Source: Rhizobium sp. Pop5 | GTDB taxonomy: Bacteria; Pseudomonadota; Alphaproteobacteria; Rhizobiales; Rhizobiaceae | Length of the DNA stretch: 64,000 bases | Assembly: GCF_024721175.1 (NCBI RefSeq) | Contig: NZ_CP099399.1 | Location: 3,952,001-4,016,000, forward strand | Direction: 5' to 3' | Part shown: in pieces, positions 47,981 through 58,491 of the stretch | Layout: each line of letters starts with the position of its first letter | How positions within the stretch are numbered: the stretch's first letter is position 1 | Notes under the pieces: generated by a model | What the model saw: only the letters and a program-made list of their open reading frames with translations | What the model was told of the DNA's origin: nothing | Database searches by the model: none | Translations under genes and position numbers: made by a program

Positions 47981-49858
47981 TCAGGCGCTCTGCCGGTCGG
48001 AGGCGTTTAGTCGACGCAAATGCACCAGCAACAACGCAATCGCCGCGGGTGTCATGCCCTCCACAACGGCCGCCTGGGAGATATTAAAGGGTCGGGCTGC
48101 GTCAAGCTTGGCCTTCAGCTCGTTGGAGAGCCCGGAGAGGGCGCCATAATTAAAGTCTGGCGGAATCTGCCGCTGCTCGTCACGCTGCTGGTCGGCGATC
48201 GCTGTGGCCTGCCGATCCATATAGACCGAATAACCCGCCTCGATCTCCAATGCCTCCGCGACCTTTGGCGTAACTGGTCCAAGAACCTCCGGCCAAACCC
48301 GTTGAAGCTCCGCAAAATCGTAGTTTGGATAAGACAGGAGATCGTAAGCGCTACGGCGTTGCCCATCCAGGTTGATATTCAGGCCGGCATGCCGCGCCTG
48401 GTTCGGGGTCACCGTCAGCGACTTCAAGAGCGCGCGACCAGCTCCAACTTCCGCCTGATAGGATGTGAATCGCTGTGCGCGCTCTTCGCTCACGCAGCCA
48501 AGCTGCATCGCCAGCGGCGTCAATCGCATGTCGGCATTATCTGCACGCAGGGTCAGCCGGTACTCGGCTCGCGATGTAAACATCCGATACGGTTCCGTAA
48601 CACCTCGGGAAATCAAGTCGTCGATCATCACGCCGATATAGGAATTCGTCCGACTGAAATGGAACGGATCCGAATCGCTACTTTGCAATGCAGCATTCAA
48701 GCCTGCTGCAAGCCCCTGTGCCCCGGCTTCTTCGTAGCCGGTGGTGCCGTTAATTTGACCAGCCAGAAACAGCCCCTTCAGCCGCTTGACCTCTAGCGAC
48801 GGCGTCAATTCTCTCGGATCGACATGATCATATTCGATCGCATAGCCCGGCTGCAGAATTCTTGCGGCCTCGAGACCCGGGATGGTCCGGATGAAGTCGG
48901 CTTGAACATCTGCCGGCAACGAGGTTGAAATCCCATTCGGGTAAACCGTGTCGTCATCCAGCCCCTCCGGTTCAAGAAAGACCTGGTGTCCATCCCGCTC
49001 TCCGAACTTGACCAGCTTATCCTCGATCGAAGGACAATATCTCGGCCCGACGCCCTCGATCTGTCCGGAATACATCGCCGAACGCATAATATTGTCGACA
49101 ATGATGCGATGTGTCGCTTCAGTCGTCCGGGTCACACCGCATTCGATCTGTGGGGTTGTAATCGCATCTGTCATAAACGAGAAGGGAACAAGTTCTTCGT
49201 CGGCGCCTTGTCTGCCGACAGATTGCCAATCGATCGTCTTCCCGTCCAGCCGGGCAGGGGTGCCGGTCTTCAAACGACCCAACCGCAAACCAAGTCGCGC
49301 GAGGGTGGAAGACAATCCGAGCGAAGGTGCTTCCCCCACACGGCCGGCTGGCGTCTTGTCCGAGCCGATATGAATGAGACCTCGAAGAAATGTTCCCGTC
49401 GTCAGAACCACCGCCGGCGTCTTGAACGTACGGCCATCCTTCATGATCACTCCGGCGACACGACCATCGACGACGTCCAGGTCGAATGCATCACCTTCTA
49501 TAATATCCAACCCCGGTGTTGCCTCGATCGCCGCCAGCATCGCCAAACGGTAAAGCTTTCTGTCAGCCTGCGTCCGCGGTCCCCGGACGGCTGCGCCTTT
49601 CTTCTTGTTCAGCATTCTGAATTGAATACCCGCGGCATCCGCGATACGGCCCATCAGGCCGCCCATGGCATCGATCTCGCGAACGAGATGACCTTTTCCA
49701 AGGCCGCCAATGGCAGGATTGCAGGACATGACGCCGATCGTGTCACGTCTATGTGTAACCAGGGCCGTTCTTGCACCAAGACGCGCGGCGGCACTGGCGG
49801 CCTCGGACCCCGCGTGGCCGCCACCAATCACGATGACATCATAGACTTTATCGGTCAT
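47981..49858 (-). CDS. mnmG: tRNA uridine-34 carboxymethylaminomethyl synthase subunit MnmG (GidA)
   Basis: A FAD protein working with MnmE to form cmnm5U34 in tRNAs. 625 residues, full length. [14 protein letters not shown] at 8-21 is the FAD dinucleotide motif; [30 protein letters not shown], conserved in GidA, is in the middle; the C-terminal helical MnmE-binding part is intact. It starts 73 bp after the mnmE stop; the gap carries two parS-like sites. Confidence 0.97.
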   Translation of the reverse strand: MTDKVYDVIVIGGGHAGSEAASAAARLGARTALVTHRRDTIGVMSCNPAIGGLGKGHLVREIDAMGGLMGRIADAAGIQFRMLNKKKGAAVRGPRTQADRKLYRLAMLAAIEATPGLDIIEGDAFDLDVVDGRVAGVIMKDGRTFKTPAVVLTTGTFLRGLIHIGSDKTPAGRVGEAPSLGLSSTLARLGLRLGRLKTGTPARLDGKTIDWQSVGRQGADEELVPFSFMTDAITTPQIECGVTRTTEATHRIIVDNIMRSAMYSGQIEGVGPRYCPSIEDKLVKFGERDGHQVFLEPEGLDDDTVYPNGISTSLPADVQADFIRTIPGLEAARILQPGYAIEYDHVDPRELTPSLEVKRLKGLFLAGQINGTTGYEEAGAQGLAAGLNAALQSSDSDPFHFSRTNSYIGVMIDDLISRGVTEPYRMFTSRAEYRLTLRADNADMRLTPLAMQLGCVSEERAQRFTSYQAEVGAGRALLKSLTVTPNQARHAGLNINLDGQRRSAYDLLSYPNYDFAELQRVWPEVLGPVTPKVAEALEIEAGYSVYMDRQATAIADQQRDEQRQIPPDFNYGALSGLSNELKAKLDAARPFNISQAAVVEGMTPAAIALLLVHLRRLNASDRQSA

Positions 49859-49881
49859 TTCAAGACTCCAGATCCGGCCGG

Positions 49882-49897
49882 CGTTTCACGTGAAACC
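49882..49897. promoter_or_regulatory. parS-like site in the mnmE-mnmG gap (14/16)
   Basis: CGTTTCACGTGAAACC: the 14-bp core GTTTCACGTGAAAC is a perfect palindrome and matches parS; only the two outer bases differ. Confidence 0.8.
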
Positions 49898-49918
49898 TAT
49901 AGGTGGCCTGAGCCAAAA

Positions 49919-49934
49919 GGTTTCACGTGAATCA
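49919..49934. promoter_or_regulatory. parS-like site at the end of mnmE (14/16)
   Basis: GGTTTCACGTGAATCA, with mismatches at positions 1 and 14. It overlaps the mnmE stop codon (49932-49934), 22 bp from the previous parS-like site. Confidence 0.65.
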
Positions 49935-51251
49935 TTTGCCGATACAAAACTCCGAGAAGATCACTCCAAGCAGCTGTTCAACATCCACCCGTCCGGTAAT
50001 TCTTCCGAGATAGTCGGCGGCAATTCGAAGCTGTTCAGTCCGCAATTCAAGATTCAGATCCGTTTGTGAAACTGCCGCTTTTACCGCGGCTAAACATTTC
50101 GCCAGCGAATCTTTATGACGTTGCCGGCTGGGGATCGCCAGGGACAAGCCGCCGAAACGCTGTGCAACGATGCCGCCGATCAGCTGCCGCAGTTCCTCTA
50201 AACCCTCACCGGTCGTCGCCGAAATTTGCAGGTCATATTGATCCGAGGCGCTATCGATGAGATCACTCTTCGTCCCAACAGTAACATGGTGAGAACTAGC
50301 CTCCAAGTCGGCAGGCATCTCGGGGCGAGTCATATCAATGAGCAACAGAACAAGATCGGCGTCGCGAAGCGCAACACGGGCGCGCCGCACCCCTTCCATC
50401 TCAACCCTGTCGTCCGCGTCTCTAAGGCCAGCGGTATCATAGAGCTTGATCAGGTAGCCATCTATGTCGAGGTCCACCTGCAGCACGTCGCGTGTGGTTC
50501 CTGCGATATCGGTTACAATCGCCACATCACGACGCGCCAGGGCGTTGAGAAGGCTAGATTTGCCGGCATTTGGCGCACCGGCGATGACGACCTTGAAACC
50601 ATCCCTGATGATCTCTCCCGTCGAAGCGGCCTGCAAATGCTGTTCGATATCGCGGCAGAGCTTTTCCATATCGTCCCAGACCAGGTCCGATACCGAACCT
50701 GGAATATCGTCCTCATCGGCGAAATCAAGCTCCGCCTCGATCAGAGCGCGGGCTCGCGTCAATCGTTCCGCCCACGAATCGTAAATTGCCGAAAGCCCGC
50801 CTGCACTATGCTCGACGGCCAGCCGGCGCTGCATTTCAGTCTCCGCGCCAATGAGATCAGCAAGCCCTTCAACCTCAACGAGGTCGAGCTTGCCGTTCTC
50901 GAAGGCTCGGCGGGAGAATTCTCCCTCGACGGCCATTCGAACTCCCGGAATATCGTCGAGCGCGTGAAACAACGCTGCCAGCACGGCCTTGCTGCCATGG
51001 ATCTGCAATTCGGCAACATCCTCGCCGGTAAATGAGTTGGGCGCGGGAAAAAACAATGCCAGACCACTGTCTATCGGCTGGTTGTTACGAGTCCGAATCG
51101 TTCGATAGGCGGCCGTTCGACCGACGGGAACAGAGCCGATAAGGCTCGCCAATACCTCTCCGGTCAGTGGTCCGCTGATGCGAACAACCGAAACACCCGA
51201 GGGCGGCGCGCCGCTGGAAAGGGCATATATGGTGTCATTCATCATGGCCAT
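49932..51251 (-). CDS. mnmE: tRNA modification GTPase MnmE (TrmE)
   Basis: GTPase partner of MnmG in U34 modification, a folate-binding dimer. 439 residues, full length. [22 protein letters not shown] starts the folate-binding domain; the GTPase P-loop GAPNAGKSS is at 225-233; [11 protein letters not shown] and [10 protein letters not shown] follow; the C-terminal motif CIGK ends the protein. Three close starts exist (ATG at 51251, 51245 and 51242). It follows rho, from which it is separated by a terminator at 51291-51333. Confidence 0.96.
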   Translation of the reverse strand: MAMMNDTIYALSSGAPPSGVSVVRISGPLTGEVLASLIGSVPVGRTAAYRTIRTRNNQPIDSGLALFFPAPNSFTGEDVAELQIHGSKAVLAALFHALDDIPGVRMAVEGEFSRRAFENGKLDLVEVEGLADLIGAETEMQRRLAVEHSAGGLSAIYDSWAERLTRARALIEAELDFADEDDIPGSVSDLVWDDMEKLCRDIEQHLQAASTGEIIRDGFKVVIAGAPNAGKSSLLNALARRDVAIVTDIAGTTRDVLQVDLDIDGYLIKLYDTAGLRDADDRVEMEGVRRARVALRDADLVLLLIDMTRPEMPADLEASSHHVTVGTKSDLIDSASDQYDLQISATTGEGLEELRQLIGGIVAQRFGGLSLAIPSRQRHKDSLAKCLAAVKAAVSQTDLNLELRTEQLRIAADYLGRITGRVDVEQLLGVIFSEFCIGK

Positions 51252-51290
51252 GCCATCTGATCTGTCGGTTCGGGTCCGAATCGGTCTCTC

Positions 51291-51333
51291 TTAAATAGAA
51301 AAGCTGGCGGCATCACGACGACGCCACCAGCTT
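51291..51333 (-). terminator. Terminator of rho
   Basis: On the minus strand AAGCTGGTGGC / GCCGCCAGCTT (51323-51333 and 51301-51311) form an 11-bp stem with one G-U pair, followed by TTCTATTT. It lies between rho and mnmE, so these are separate transcripts. Confidence 0.85.
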
Positions 51334-51357
51334 GCAATAATTGAATCCGGCTAAGGA

Positions 51358-52623
51358 TTACGTGTTCATAGAATCGAAGAAGTCGGAATTGTTCTTCGTC
51401 TGCTTGAGCTTGTCGATGAGGAATTCGATCGCATCGGTCGTGCCCATCGGCGCAAGGATGCGGCGGAGCACGAAGATCTTCTGCAGATCCTGGCGTGGAA
51501 CGAGGAGATCTTCCTTACGCGTGCCGGACTTGAGAATATCCATGGCCGGGAAGATACGCTTGTCGGCAACCTTGCGGTCGAGGACGATTTCCGAGTTGCC
51601 GGTACCCTTGAACTCTTCGAAGATGACTTCATCCATGCGGCTGCCGGTGTCGATCAGCGCCGTCGCAATGATCGTCAGAGAACCGCCTTCCTCGATATTA
51701 CGGGCGGCACCGAAGAAGCGCTTCGGGCGTTGAAGCGCATTGGCGTCGACACCACCGGTCAGCACCTTGCCGGAAGAGGGAACGACCGTGTTGTAGGCGC
51801 GGCCGAGGCGTGTGATCGAATCGAGCAGGATGACAACGTCGCGCCCATGCTCGACCAGTCGCTTCGCTTTTTCGATGACCATTTCAGCCACCTGGACGTG
51901 ACGCACGGCCGGTTCGTCAAAGGTCGAGGAGATAACCTCGCCTCGAACCGAGCGCTGCATATCAGTCACTTCCTCGGGACGCTCGTCGATGAGGAGAACG
52001 ATGAGATAGCACTCCGGATGGTTCGCCGTGATCGAATGCGCGATGTTCTGCAGGAGCACAGTCTTACCGGTGCGCGGCGGTGCCACGATCAATCCGCGCT
52101 GACCCTTGCCGAGCGGCGCCACGAGATCGATCACGCGCGGCGACAGATCCTTGGATGTCGGAATATCGAGTTCCATCTTGAAGCGCTCGTTCGGATAGAG
52201 CGGCGTCAGATTGTCGAAATGAACCTTGTGACGGATCTTTTCCGGATCGTCGAAATTGATGGTGTTGACCTTGAGCAGCGCGAAATAACGCTCGCCTTCC
52301 TTCGGACCGCGGATCGGCCCTTCGACCGTATCGCCCGTCTTCAGCGAGAAACGGCGGATCTGCGACGGGGAGATATAGATATCGTCCGGACCCGGCAGGT
52401 AGTTGGCATTGGCGGAACGCAGAAAACCGAACCCATCCTGCAGCACTTCGACGACGCCTTCGCCGATGATTTCAACATCTTGGCTGGCAAGCATCTTGAG
52501 GATCGCAAACATCAGCTCCTGCTTGCGCATGGTGCTCGCATTTTCGACCTCGAGCGATTCGGCGAAAGCCAGAAGATCCGTCGGGGATTTGCTCTTAAGT
52601 TCCTGAAGCTTCATTTCAGCCAT
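51358..52623 (-). CDS. rho: Transcription termination factor Rho
   Basis: Hexameric RNA helicase/ATPase terminating transcription at C-rich RNA. 421 residues, full length. [21 protein letters not shown] opens the N-terminal domain, [31 protein letters not shown] is the RNA-binding cold-shock part, and the ATPase has APPRTGKT near residue 183 (Walker A). ATG 52623 gives the family N terminus; the frame to 52722 adds unconserved residues. Transcribed away from the origin, 200 bp after hemJ. Confidence 0.98.
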   Translation of the reverse strand: MAEMKLQELKSKSPTDLLAFAESLEVENASTMRKQELMFAILKMLASQDVEIIGEGVVEVLQDGFGFLRSANANYLPGPDDIYISPSQIRRFSLKTGDTVEGPIRGPKEGERYFALLKVNTINFDDPEKIRHKVHFDNLTPLYPNERFKMELDIPTSKDLSPRVIDLVAPLGKGQRGLIVAPPRTGKTVLLQNIAHSITANHPECYLIVLLIDERPEEVTDMQRSVRGEVISSTFDEPAVRHVQVAEMVIEKAKRLVEHGRDVVILLDSITRLGRAYNTVVPSSGKVLTGGVDANALQRPKRFFGAARNIEEGGSLTIIATALIDTGSRMDEVIFEEFKGTGNSEIVLDRKVADKRIFPAMDILKSGTRKEDLLVPRQDLQKIFVLRRILAPMGTTDAIEFLIDKLKQTKNNSDFFDSMNT

Positions 52624-52822
52624 GAAGTGACCAATACTCTTTTCAATTTCGAAGGGGAAAGGCGATGTTGGGTCGTTTTCGGTACTGCGAAAGGGGCTCG
52701 CAGACGACTGAACTCTACACACATGCCACGAAGATGAGATGCGCGGAAAATAGCGACTCGTTATCGCTGCCGCAAGGGGGCTGCTTAAAATGAAGCAAAT
52801 TTAACCTGAGGACGATTTGCCC

Positions 52823-53359
52823 TCAGAACGGCTTCACCACGACGAGGATAACGATCAGGATCATCAGCAAAGTCGGGGCCTCGTTCATGAATCGCCAATA
52901 GCGCGCGGAGCGGCGATTTTCATCTCGTTCAAACGCCCTGACGGCACGGCTGAAAAACATATGAACACCGGTCAGCAGTACGACGAGGCCAATTTTCGCA
53001 TGCAGCCAGCCGCCGTGAAATCCATAGACCGACCAGGCGAGGTAGAGACCGAAAATCCAGGTCAGCATCATCGCCGGCGTCATGATGATCCGCAGCAACC
53101 GGCGCTCCATCACCTTGAACGTTTCCGATTGCACCGATCCTGGCTCGGCATCGGTGTGGTAGATGAAGAGCCGCGGCATATAGAACAAACCGGCCATCCA
53201 GGAGATGACCGCAATGATGTGCAGCGCCTTGATCCAGAGATAGAGATTGTCAGGGTTCCAGGCGAAAAGTCCGACCGCTATCAGCGCGAAGAAGGCCAGC
53301 GCAAAATGGGCGCGCCGTCGGGCATAGGCGCCTTGTTTCCGGTCCGTCTGCTTTTCCAT
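52823..53359 (-). CDS. hemJ: Protoporphyrinogen IX oxidase HemJ
   Basis: The membrane enzyme oxidising protoporphyrinogen IX in bacteria without HemG/HemY. 178 residues, 4-5 helices. LWIKALHIIAVISWMAGLFYMPRLFIYH is the diagnostic first-helix region, with the conserved His in KALH and YH; HAKIGLVVLLTGVH carries the conserved Lys. ATG 53359 starts 2 bp after the hemE stop, so the two heme genes are co-transcribed. An upstream in-frame extension lies inside hemE and is a shadow. Confidence 0.93.
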   Translation of the reverse strand: MEKQTDRKQGAYARRRAHFALAFFALIAVGLFAWNPDNLYLWIKALHIIAVISWMAGLFYMPRLFIYHTDAEPGSVQSETFKVMERRLLRIIMTPAMMLTWIFGLYLAWSVYGFHGGWLHAKIGLVVLLTGVHMFFSRAVRAFERDENRRSARYWRFMNEAPTLLMILIVILVVVKPF

Positions 53360-53361
53360 CG

Positions 53362-54393
53362 TCACTTCAGGCCTCGTACGCGATCGACCAGCACACGCAC
53401 ATGCTCCGGGTCCGCCTGCGGCGTGATGCCGTGACCGAGATTGAAGATAAGCGGACCATTGCCGAGATGCTGGAGAATGTCGTCGATACCTTCTTCCATC
53501 GCCCGACCGCCGGCAACGACGCGCATCGGGTCGAGATTGCCCTGAACTGGCCCGTCCTTCTGAAGCTCGGCAGCAAAAGCCAGTGGGACCGACCAATCGA
53601 GGCCGATCGCATCCGCGCCTGTCTTTTGTCGGTAGGTTTTCAGCTGGTAACCTGCACCTTTCGCAAAAGCGATGATGCGGGCATGCGGCCGCCGCGATTT
53701 GATCGAAGCAATCATCCGCGCGACCGGCCTGATTGCGAACGCCTCGAATTCCTTCTCGCCAAGAACGCCAGCCCACGAATCGAAGATCTGCACCGCATCG
53801 GCGCCGGCATCGATCTGAGCGACGAGATAATCAGCCGACACATCCGCCAGCAGCATCAAAAGATGCTCGAAGGCCCTTGGGCGCTTGTAGGCGAAGAGGC
53901 GGGCAGGAGCCTGATCCGGCGTACCGTGACCGGCGATCATATAGGTCGCAACCGTCCAGGGCGCACCGCAGAAGCCGAGCAGCGTCGTCTCCCCAGGCAG
54001 CGCATCGCGCAACCGCCGCACCGTTTCCAGAACGGGCTGGAGGTAATCAACGATCCCTTCTCCATCCAATCTTCCAATGCCGGCTTCGTCGATCGGATCC
54101 ATTTCAGGGCCATGCCCCTCTGTGAAACGAACGTTCCGCTTCATCGCATCGGGAATGACGAGAATATCGGAAAACAGGATCGCCGCATCGAAACCGTAGC
54201 GGCGGATCGGCTGCAATGTCACTTCGACGGCGTAATCGGGGGTGTAGCAGAGATCAAGAAAGCTCCCAGCCTTTGCCCGCGTCTCTCTGTATTCTGGGAG
54301 ATAACGTCCTGCCTGTCTCATCAGCCAGAGAGGAGGCGGGGAGAGGTTTTCGCCATCGAGAACCCTCATGATCTTTCGGCGCGTGTCGCTCAA
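53362..54393 (-). CDS. hemE: Uroporphyrinogen decarboxylase
   Basis: Decarboxylates uroporphyrinogen III to coproporphyrinogen III. 343 residues, full length. [18 protein letters not shown] at ~20-37 is the HemE signature; [14 protein letters not shown] follows. The start is TTG at 54393 ([15 protein letters not shown] in literal reading); the next ATG at 54369 would drop eight residues. It is the first gene left of the proposed origin, matching the hemE-oriC linkage known in Caulobacter and Sinorhizobium. Confidence 0.96.
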   Translation of the reverse strand: MSDTRRKIMRVLDGENLSPPPLWLMRQAGRYLPEYRETRAKAGSFLDLCYTPDYAVEVTLQPIRRYGFDAAILFSDILVIPDAMKRNVRFTEGHGPEMDPIDEAGIGRLDGEGIVDYLQPVLETVRRLRDALPGETTLLGFCGAPWTVATYMIAGHGTPDQAPARLFAYKRPRAFEHLLMLLADVSADYLVAQIDAGADAVQIFDSWAGVLGEKEFEAFAIRPVARMIASIKSRRPHARIIAFAKGAGYQLKTYRQKTGADAIGLDWSVPLAFAAELQKDGPVQGNLDPMRVVAGGRAMEEGIDDILQHLGNGPLIFNLGHGITPQADPEHVRVLVDRVRGLK

Positions 54394-54792
54394 GCGCTTC
54401 TTCCCTATAAAAAATCAAAGATATTTAAAAGGTTTCTATTTCTTAGAGTCGGTGTCTATCAAGGATTAAAATCCATCCACCGCCGATGCCATTTGTCGCG
54501 CGCGCGCAGAGATCGGCGAAAGGATTCGCCAGTTGCACGCAAAGTTTGGGGAGAAGCCGAATCCGAAAATGATTCCAGCCTCTTCGGGACGAATGATTTT
54601 GTTCCTGCTTGTGGATAGGCTGTGGACCTGATCTAAAGAAGCTGAGCTGTTCCCCATCATCCACAGGGCCCGATGAAACCGATCTGCAAAATTCCAAATG
54701 TGGATAAGGCGGCATGTTTTCCCTTGCCCGGGACCGACCCGGCGCCTTAGCTCCCCATCATCCAGTCTTTTCAACAGGCAGCGGAAAATAGC
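54394..54792. other. oriC: Chromosomal replication origin (oriC), proposed
   Basis: A 399-bp non-coding gap between divergent hemE and ppsR. It holds an AT-rich block (~54408-54475), a dyad GGCGAA/TTCGCC (54515-54530), and a cluster of DnaA boxes: a perfect TTATCCACA on the minus strand at 54699-54707, CTATCCACA at 54610-54618 (minus) and TCATCCACA at 54657-54665 (plus), each one mismatch from consensus, plus a weaker box at 54621-54629. Three GANTC (CcrM) sites fall at 54446, 54523 and 54571. Flanking genes run outward and parAB lies 7 kb left. DnaA itself is not in the window. Confidence 0.85.
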
Positions 54793-55614
54793 GTGGAGAA
54801 CAGAACGAACTTCTTTCATCTGCATCTGATTTCTGACTCGACGGGAGAGACTCTCATCTCGGCCGGCCGCGCCGCATCGGCTCAATTCAGATCCGCCCAG
54901 CCGATCGAGCATGTCTATCCCCTGATCCGCAATCGCAAGCAGCTGCTGCCGGTTTTGCAGGCGATCGATGAAGCACCCGGCATCGTGCTCTACACGATCG
55001 TCGATCGAGAGCTTGCGAACCTCATCGACGAGCGTTGCGCTGAAATGGGTGTTGCTTCGGTCAATGTGCTGGAGCCTGTCATGGGCGCGTTCCAGATTTA
55101 TCTCGGTGCGCCGTCGCGCCGTCGCGTCGGGGCGCAGCACGTGATGAATGCCGGTTATTTCGCGCGCATCGAAGCGCTGAATTTCACCATGGATCACGAC
55201 GACGGTCAGATGCCGGACGATTATAATGACGCCGATGTCGTTATCATCGGGATCAGCCGCACCTCGAAGACGCCGACCAGCATCTACCTTGCCAACCGCG
55301 GCATCAAGACGGCGAACATTCCGATCGTCTATGGCGTACCCCTGCCGGAGAGCCTGTTTGCTGCAACGAAACCGCTGATCGTCTGTCTCATCGCCACCAC
55401 CGACCGCATCTCCCAGGTCCGGGAAAACCGCATCCTCGGAACGACGCAAGGCTTCGACCGCGAACATTATACGGATCGCGCCGCGATCTCCGAGGAGTTG
55501 AAATATGCCCGTTCGATCTGCTCCCGCCACAACTGGCCGCTGATCGACGTCACCCGCCGCTCGATCGAGGAAACGGCGGCGGCAATTGTTGCTCTGCGCC
55601 CGAAGCTGCGCTAA
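54793..55614 (+). CDS. Pyruvate, phosphate dikinase regulatory protein (DUF299 kinase/phosphorylase)
   Basis: A bifunctional ADP-dependent kinase/Pi-dependent phosphorylase controlling PPDK or PEP synthetase by threonine phosphorylation. 273 residues. [14 protein letters not shown] at ~8-21 opens the family; [15 protein letters not shown] at ~153-167 is its P-loop. GTG start at 54793. It is the gene right of the origin, as the homologue is in Caulobacter. Which of the two targets it serves is not decidable here. Confidence 0.93.
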   Translation: MENRTNFFHLHLISDSTGETLISAGRAASAQFRSAQPIEHVYPLIRNRKQLLPVLQAIDEAPGIVLYTIVDRELANLIDERCAEMGVASVNVLEPVMGAFQIYLGAPSRRRVGAQHVMNAGYFARIEALNFTMDHDDGQMPDDYNDADVVIIGISRTSKTPTSIYLANRGIKTANIPIVYGVPLPESLFAATKPLIVCLIATTDRISQVRENRILGTTQGFDREHYTDRAAISEELKYARSICSRHNWPLIDVTRRSIEETAAAIVALRPKLR

Positions 55615-55647
55615 GCGCTGACGAAACGCCGGCACGCCGAGGAGCCC

Positions 55648-56247
55648 ATGACAATAAAACTCATCCTTGCATCGTCGAGCCCCTTTCGACGGGCACTGAT
55701 GGAAAATGCCGGACTGTCCTTCGAGGCACACGCTGCCCGGATCGATGAAAGGGCAGTGGAAGCCCCGATGGAAAATGCCGGAGCCGAGCCAGATGCGGTC
55801 GCACTCGTCCTGGCCAAGGCCAAAGCCGAGGAGGTCAGTAGCCGTTTTCCCGACAGCCTGGTCATCGGCTCTGATCAGACGATGTCGCTCGGTGAGCGAG
55901 TCTTCCACAAGCCGAAGGACATGGCCGAGGCTGCAAACCATCTTGTGACTCTTTCGGGGGCAACCCATCGATTGAACAGCGCCGTTGCGATCGTCCGCGA
56001 TGGCGTGGTCGTGTGGGAACATCTTGCCCATGCGGAGTTGACGATGCGGGCGTTGACCGCGGATTTCATTGCCGGGCATCTCGCACGGGTCGGCGAACGA
56101 GCGCTTTCCAGCGTCGGCGCCTATCAATTGGAAGGGGAGGGCATTCAGCTGTTCGAGAAAATCGAAGGCGACTATTTCACGATTCTCGGTCTGCCGATGC
56201 TGCCGCTTCTGAAAGAACTGCGAGATCTCGGGGCAATCGATGGATGA
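55648..56247 (+). CDS. maf: Maf family nucleotide pyrophosphatase
   Basis: A Maf-like nucleoside triphosphate pyrophosphatase acting on non-canonical or modified nucleotides. 199 residues. [20 protein letters not shown] is the family's first motif (residues ~6-25, with SSSPFRR), and VIGSDQTM and [26 protein letters not shown] near the end are the substrate and catalytic motifs. Its stop overlaps the aroE start by 8 bp, so they are coupled. Confidence 0.93.
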   Translation: MTIKLILASSSPFRRALMENAGLSFEAHAARIDERAVEAPMENAGAEPDAVALVLAKAKAEEVSSRFPDSLVIGSDQTMSLGERVFHKPKDMAEAANHLVTLSGATHRLNSAVAIVRDGVVVWEHLAHAELTMRALTADFIAGHLARVGERALSSVGAYQLEGEGIQLFEKIEGDYFTILGLPMLPLLKELRDLGAIDG

Positions 56248-57097
56248 TTCACGTGAAACACTCGGGCCGAAGGCGTTTGTCACCGGCTTTCCCATCAAGC
56301 ATTCGCGCTCGCCTCTGATCCATGGATACTGGCTGAAGACGCTCGGCCTGCCGGGCAGCTATCGCGCCCATGAGGTGGCGCCGGATGCTTTTGCGGATTT
56401 CATTGCCTCGCTCAAGGACGGCCGTTCCGGTTTTGTCGGCGGCAATGTCACCATCCCTCACAAGGAAATGGCGTTTCGACTTGCCGATCGGCCCGATCAG
56501 CTGTCGCGCGAGCTCGGCGCTTCCAACACCCTCTGGCTGGAAGACGGGCTCCTGCACGCGACCAATACCGATGGTCGTGGCTTCACCGCCAATCTCGACG
56601 AACGCCACCCCAGTTGGGATCGGCATGATACCGCCGTCGTCTTCGGCGCCGGCGGCGCCAGCCGTGCGATCATCCAGGCGGTTCGCGATCGCGGCTTCAA
56701 GGAGATCCATGTTGTCAACCGCACCGTCGAACGCGCACGCGAACTGGCCGATCGCTTCGGACCCAGAATTCGCGCTCACCCGGTCGGGGCGCTTGGCGAA
56801 GTCATGAGTGGTGCTGGCCTTTTCATCAATACCACCTCGCTCGGCATGGACGGCGAGGCTGCGCCGCAACTTGATTTTACGACCCTTGCAGCAGATGCCG
56901 TCGTCACCGATATCGTCTATGTCCCGTTGAAGACGCCCATCCTGACGCAGGCGGAGGAGCAGGGCTTTTCCATCGTCGACGGTCTCGGCATGCTGCTGCA
57001 TCAGGCGGTGCCTGGCTTCGAGAAATGGTTCGGAAAGCGCCCGGTGGTCGATGCGGCGCTCCGCGCGCTCATCGTCGCAGATATGGAAGCACATTGA
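56240..57097 (+). CDS. aroE: Shikimate dehydrogenase AroE
   Basis: NADPH-dependent reduction of 3-dehydroshikimate in aromatic amino-acid synthesis. 285 residues. [16 protein letters not shown] is the substrate site; [11 protein letters not shown] carries the catalytic Lys; [11 protein letters not shown] is the nucleotide motif. The N terminus MDDSRET is partly encoded by a parS-like sequence (56245-56260). Coupled to maf upstream; coaE starts 1 bp after its stop. Confidence 0.96.
   Translation: MDDSRETLGPKAFVTGFPIKHSRSPLIHGYWLKTLGLPGSYRAHEVAPDAFADFIASLKDGRSGFVGGNVTIPHKEMAFRLADRPDQLSRELGASNTLWLEDGLLHATNTDGRGFTANLDERHPSWDRHDTAVVFGAGGASRAIIQAVRDRGFKEIHVVNRTVERARELADRFGPRIRAHPVGALGEVMSGAGLFINTTSLGMDGEAAPQLDFTTLAADAVVTDIVYVPLKTPILTQAEEQGFSIVDGLGMLLHQAVPGFEKWFGKRPVVDAALRALIVADMEAH
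56245..56260. promoter_or_regulatory. parS-like site inside aroE (15/16)
   Basis: TGATTCACGTGAAACA, one mismatch (position 3) from the parS consensus, at codons ~2-7 of aroE, 1.5 kb right of the proposed origin. Confidence 0.75.
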
Positions 57098-57098
57098 G

Positions 57099-57710
57099 AT
57101 GTTGAGGATTGGCCTCACCGGCTCCATCGGCATGGGAAAATCGACGGCGGGAAAACTTTTCGCCGATGCCGGAATTCCGTTGAACGACTCCGATGCCGTG
57201 GTTCACGACCTCTATGCCGGCGAGGCAGCGCCATTGGTGGATGCCGCCTTCCCAGGCACGATGAAGGATGGAGCGGTCGACCGGCATGAACTCGGCCGCC
57301 AGCTCGCCCTCGATCCCGACGGTTTCAAACGCCTGGAATCGATCGTTCACCCGCTGGTCCGCAAACGCGAAGAGGAATTTCTGGCCCGGCAGCGCGCTGC
57401 CGGCGCCGAGATGGTTCTGCTCGATATTCCCTTGCTCTTCGAAACTGGCGCCTGGGAAAGAGTGGATGTCATCGTCGTCGTCAGCACCGATCCACAGATT
57501 CAGCGTCAGAGGGTGCTTGCGCGAGAAGACATGACCGAGGAAAAATTCGACATGATTCTTTCCCGCCAGACGCCGGACGCGGAAAAGCGACGCCGTGCCG
57601 ATTATCTGATCGATACCAGTCACAGCATTGCTGAGACGAGGGAACGAGTGCTCGAAATCATCGCCGAGCTGAAATTGCGGATTGCCAAGGGAGATTTCCG
57701 GAATGCGTGA
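57099..57710 (+). CDS. coaE: Dephospho-CoA kinase CoaE
   Basis: Phosphorylates dephospho-CoA, the last step of CoA synthesis. 204 residues. Walker A GLTGSIGMGKST is at 5-16; NDSDAVVHDLY and LLDIPLLFETGAW are typical CoaE motifs. ATG 57099 is chosen because it gives the family N terminus; the frame opens back to 57051 only within aroE. Stop overlaps dnaQ by 8 bp. Confidence 0.95.
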   Translation: MLRIGLTGSIGMGKSTAGKLFADAGIPLNDSDAVVHDLYAGEAAPLVDAAFPGTMKDGAVDRHELGRQLALDPDGFKRLESIVHPLVRKREEEFLARQRAAGAEMVLLDIPLLFETGAWERVDVIVVVSTDPQIQRQRVLAREDMTEEKFDMILSRQTPDAEKRRRADYLIDTSHSIAETRERVLEIIAELKLRIAKGDFRNA

Positions 57711-58425
57711 GATCATTTTCGATACGGAAACCACCGGCCTCGACAACCGGACGGACCGCATCATCGAAATCGGCGGCATCGAACTCTTCAACCATTTCCC
57801 AACCGGCAACACGATCCATATCTTCATCAATCCAGGAGACCAAAAGGTCCACCCGGATGCACTTGCGGTGCATGGAATCACCGATGAATTCCTGAAGGAC
57901 AAGCAGCCTTTCGCGGAGGTGGCCGAAAAGATCCTCACCTTTTTCGGTGACGCGAAGTGGATTGCTCATAACGCCACCTTCGACATGGGCTTCATCAACG
58001 CCGAATTCGCACGCATCGGCTTGCCGCCGATTCTGCCGGAACGAGTGGTCGATACCCTCTCGATGGCGCGGCGCAAACATCCGATGGGGCCGAATTCGCT
58101 CGACGCGCTCTGCCGACGTTACGGCATCGATAATTCGCACCGTACCAAACACGGCGCGTTGCTCGACTCCGAACTGCTTGCCGAGGTCTATATCGAGATG
58201 ATCGGCGGCAGGCAGGCAGCCCTCGGCCTCGGCATGTCAGGTCAATCCGGCCAGGGGGCTCGCGGCGAAACGGCGAGCGACGACGATGCGGTGATGCCAG
58301 CGGTGCTTCAGCGCCCGCGCCCGCTCGCGCCCCGCATCAGCCAGACCGAAGCGCAGGCGCACGAGGCGCTGGTCGCCAAGCTCGGCGAAAAAGGCATCTG
58401 GGCGAAATACGCCAATCCCAATTGA
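57703..58425 (+). CDS. dnaQ: DNA polymerase III subunit epsilon (proofreading)
   Basis: The 3'-5' proofreading exonuclease of the replicase. 240 residues. Exo I FDTETTGLDN gives D7/E9, Exo II HNATFDMGFINAEF carries the second Asp, and Exo III HGALLDSELL carries the last. The C-terminal tail, Gly/Pro-rich, would include the clamp- and alpha-binding part. ATG 57703 gives the family start. Confidence 0.96.
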   Translation: MREIIFDTETTGLDNRTDRIIEIGGIELFNHFPTGNTIHIFINPGDQKVHPDALAVHGITDEFLKDKQPFAEVAEKILTFFGDAKWIAHNATFDMGFINAEFARIGLPPILPERVVDTLSMARRKHPMGPNSLDALCRRYGIDNSHRTKHGALLDSELLAEVYIEMIGGRQAALGLGMSGQSGQGARGETASDDDAVMPAVLQRPRPLAPRISQTEAQAHEALVAKLGEKGIWAKYANPN

Positions 58426-58442
58426 GTTACCTCCAATTGAAA

Positions 58443-58465
58443 ATGCCCGGGACTTGCCCGGGCAT
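58443..58465. terminator. Terminator between convergent dnaQ and secB
   Basis: Perfect 9-bp stem ATGCCCGGG (58443-58451) / CCCGGGCAT (58457-58465) with loop ACTTG. Weak T-run on either side, so termination may be incomplete. It lies 18 bp after the dnaQ stop and 27 bp before the secB stop. Confidence 0.75.
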
Positions 58466-58491
58466 CCGTATTTCAAACCTGAAAGATTCGA

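Noticed and set aside
54466..56298. 610-codon leftward frame running across the origin and two genes
   Set aside because: It would overlap ppsR and maf on the wrong strand and the DnaA-box cluster; no family match is visible.
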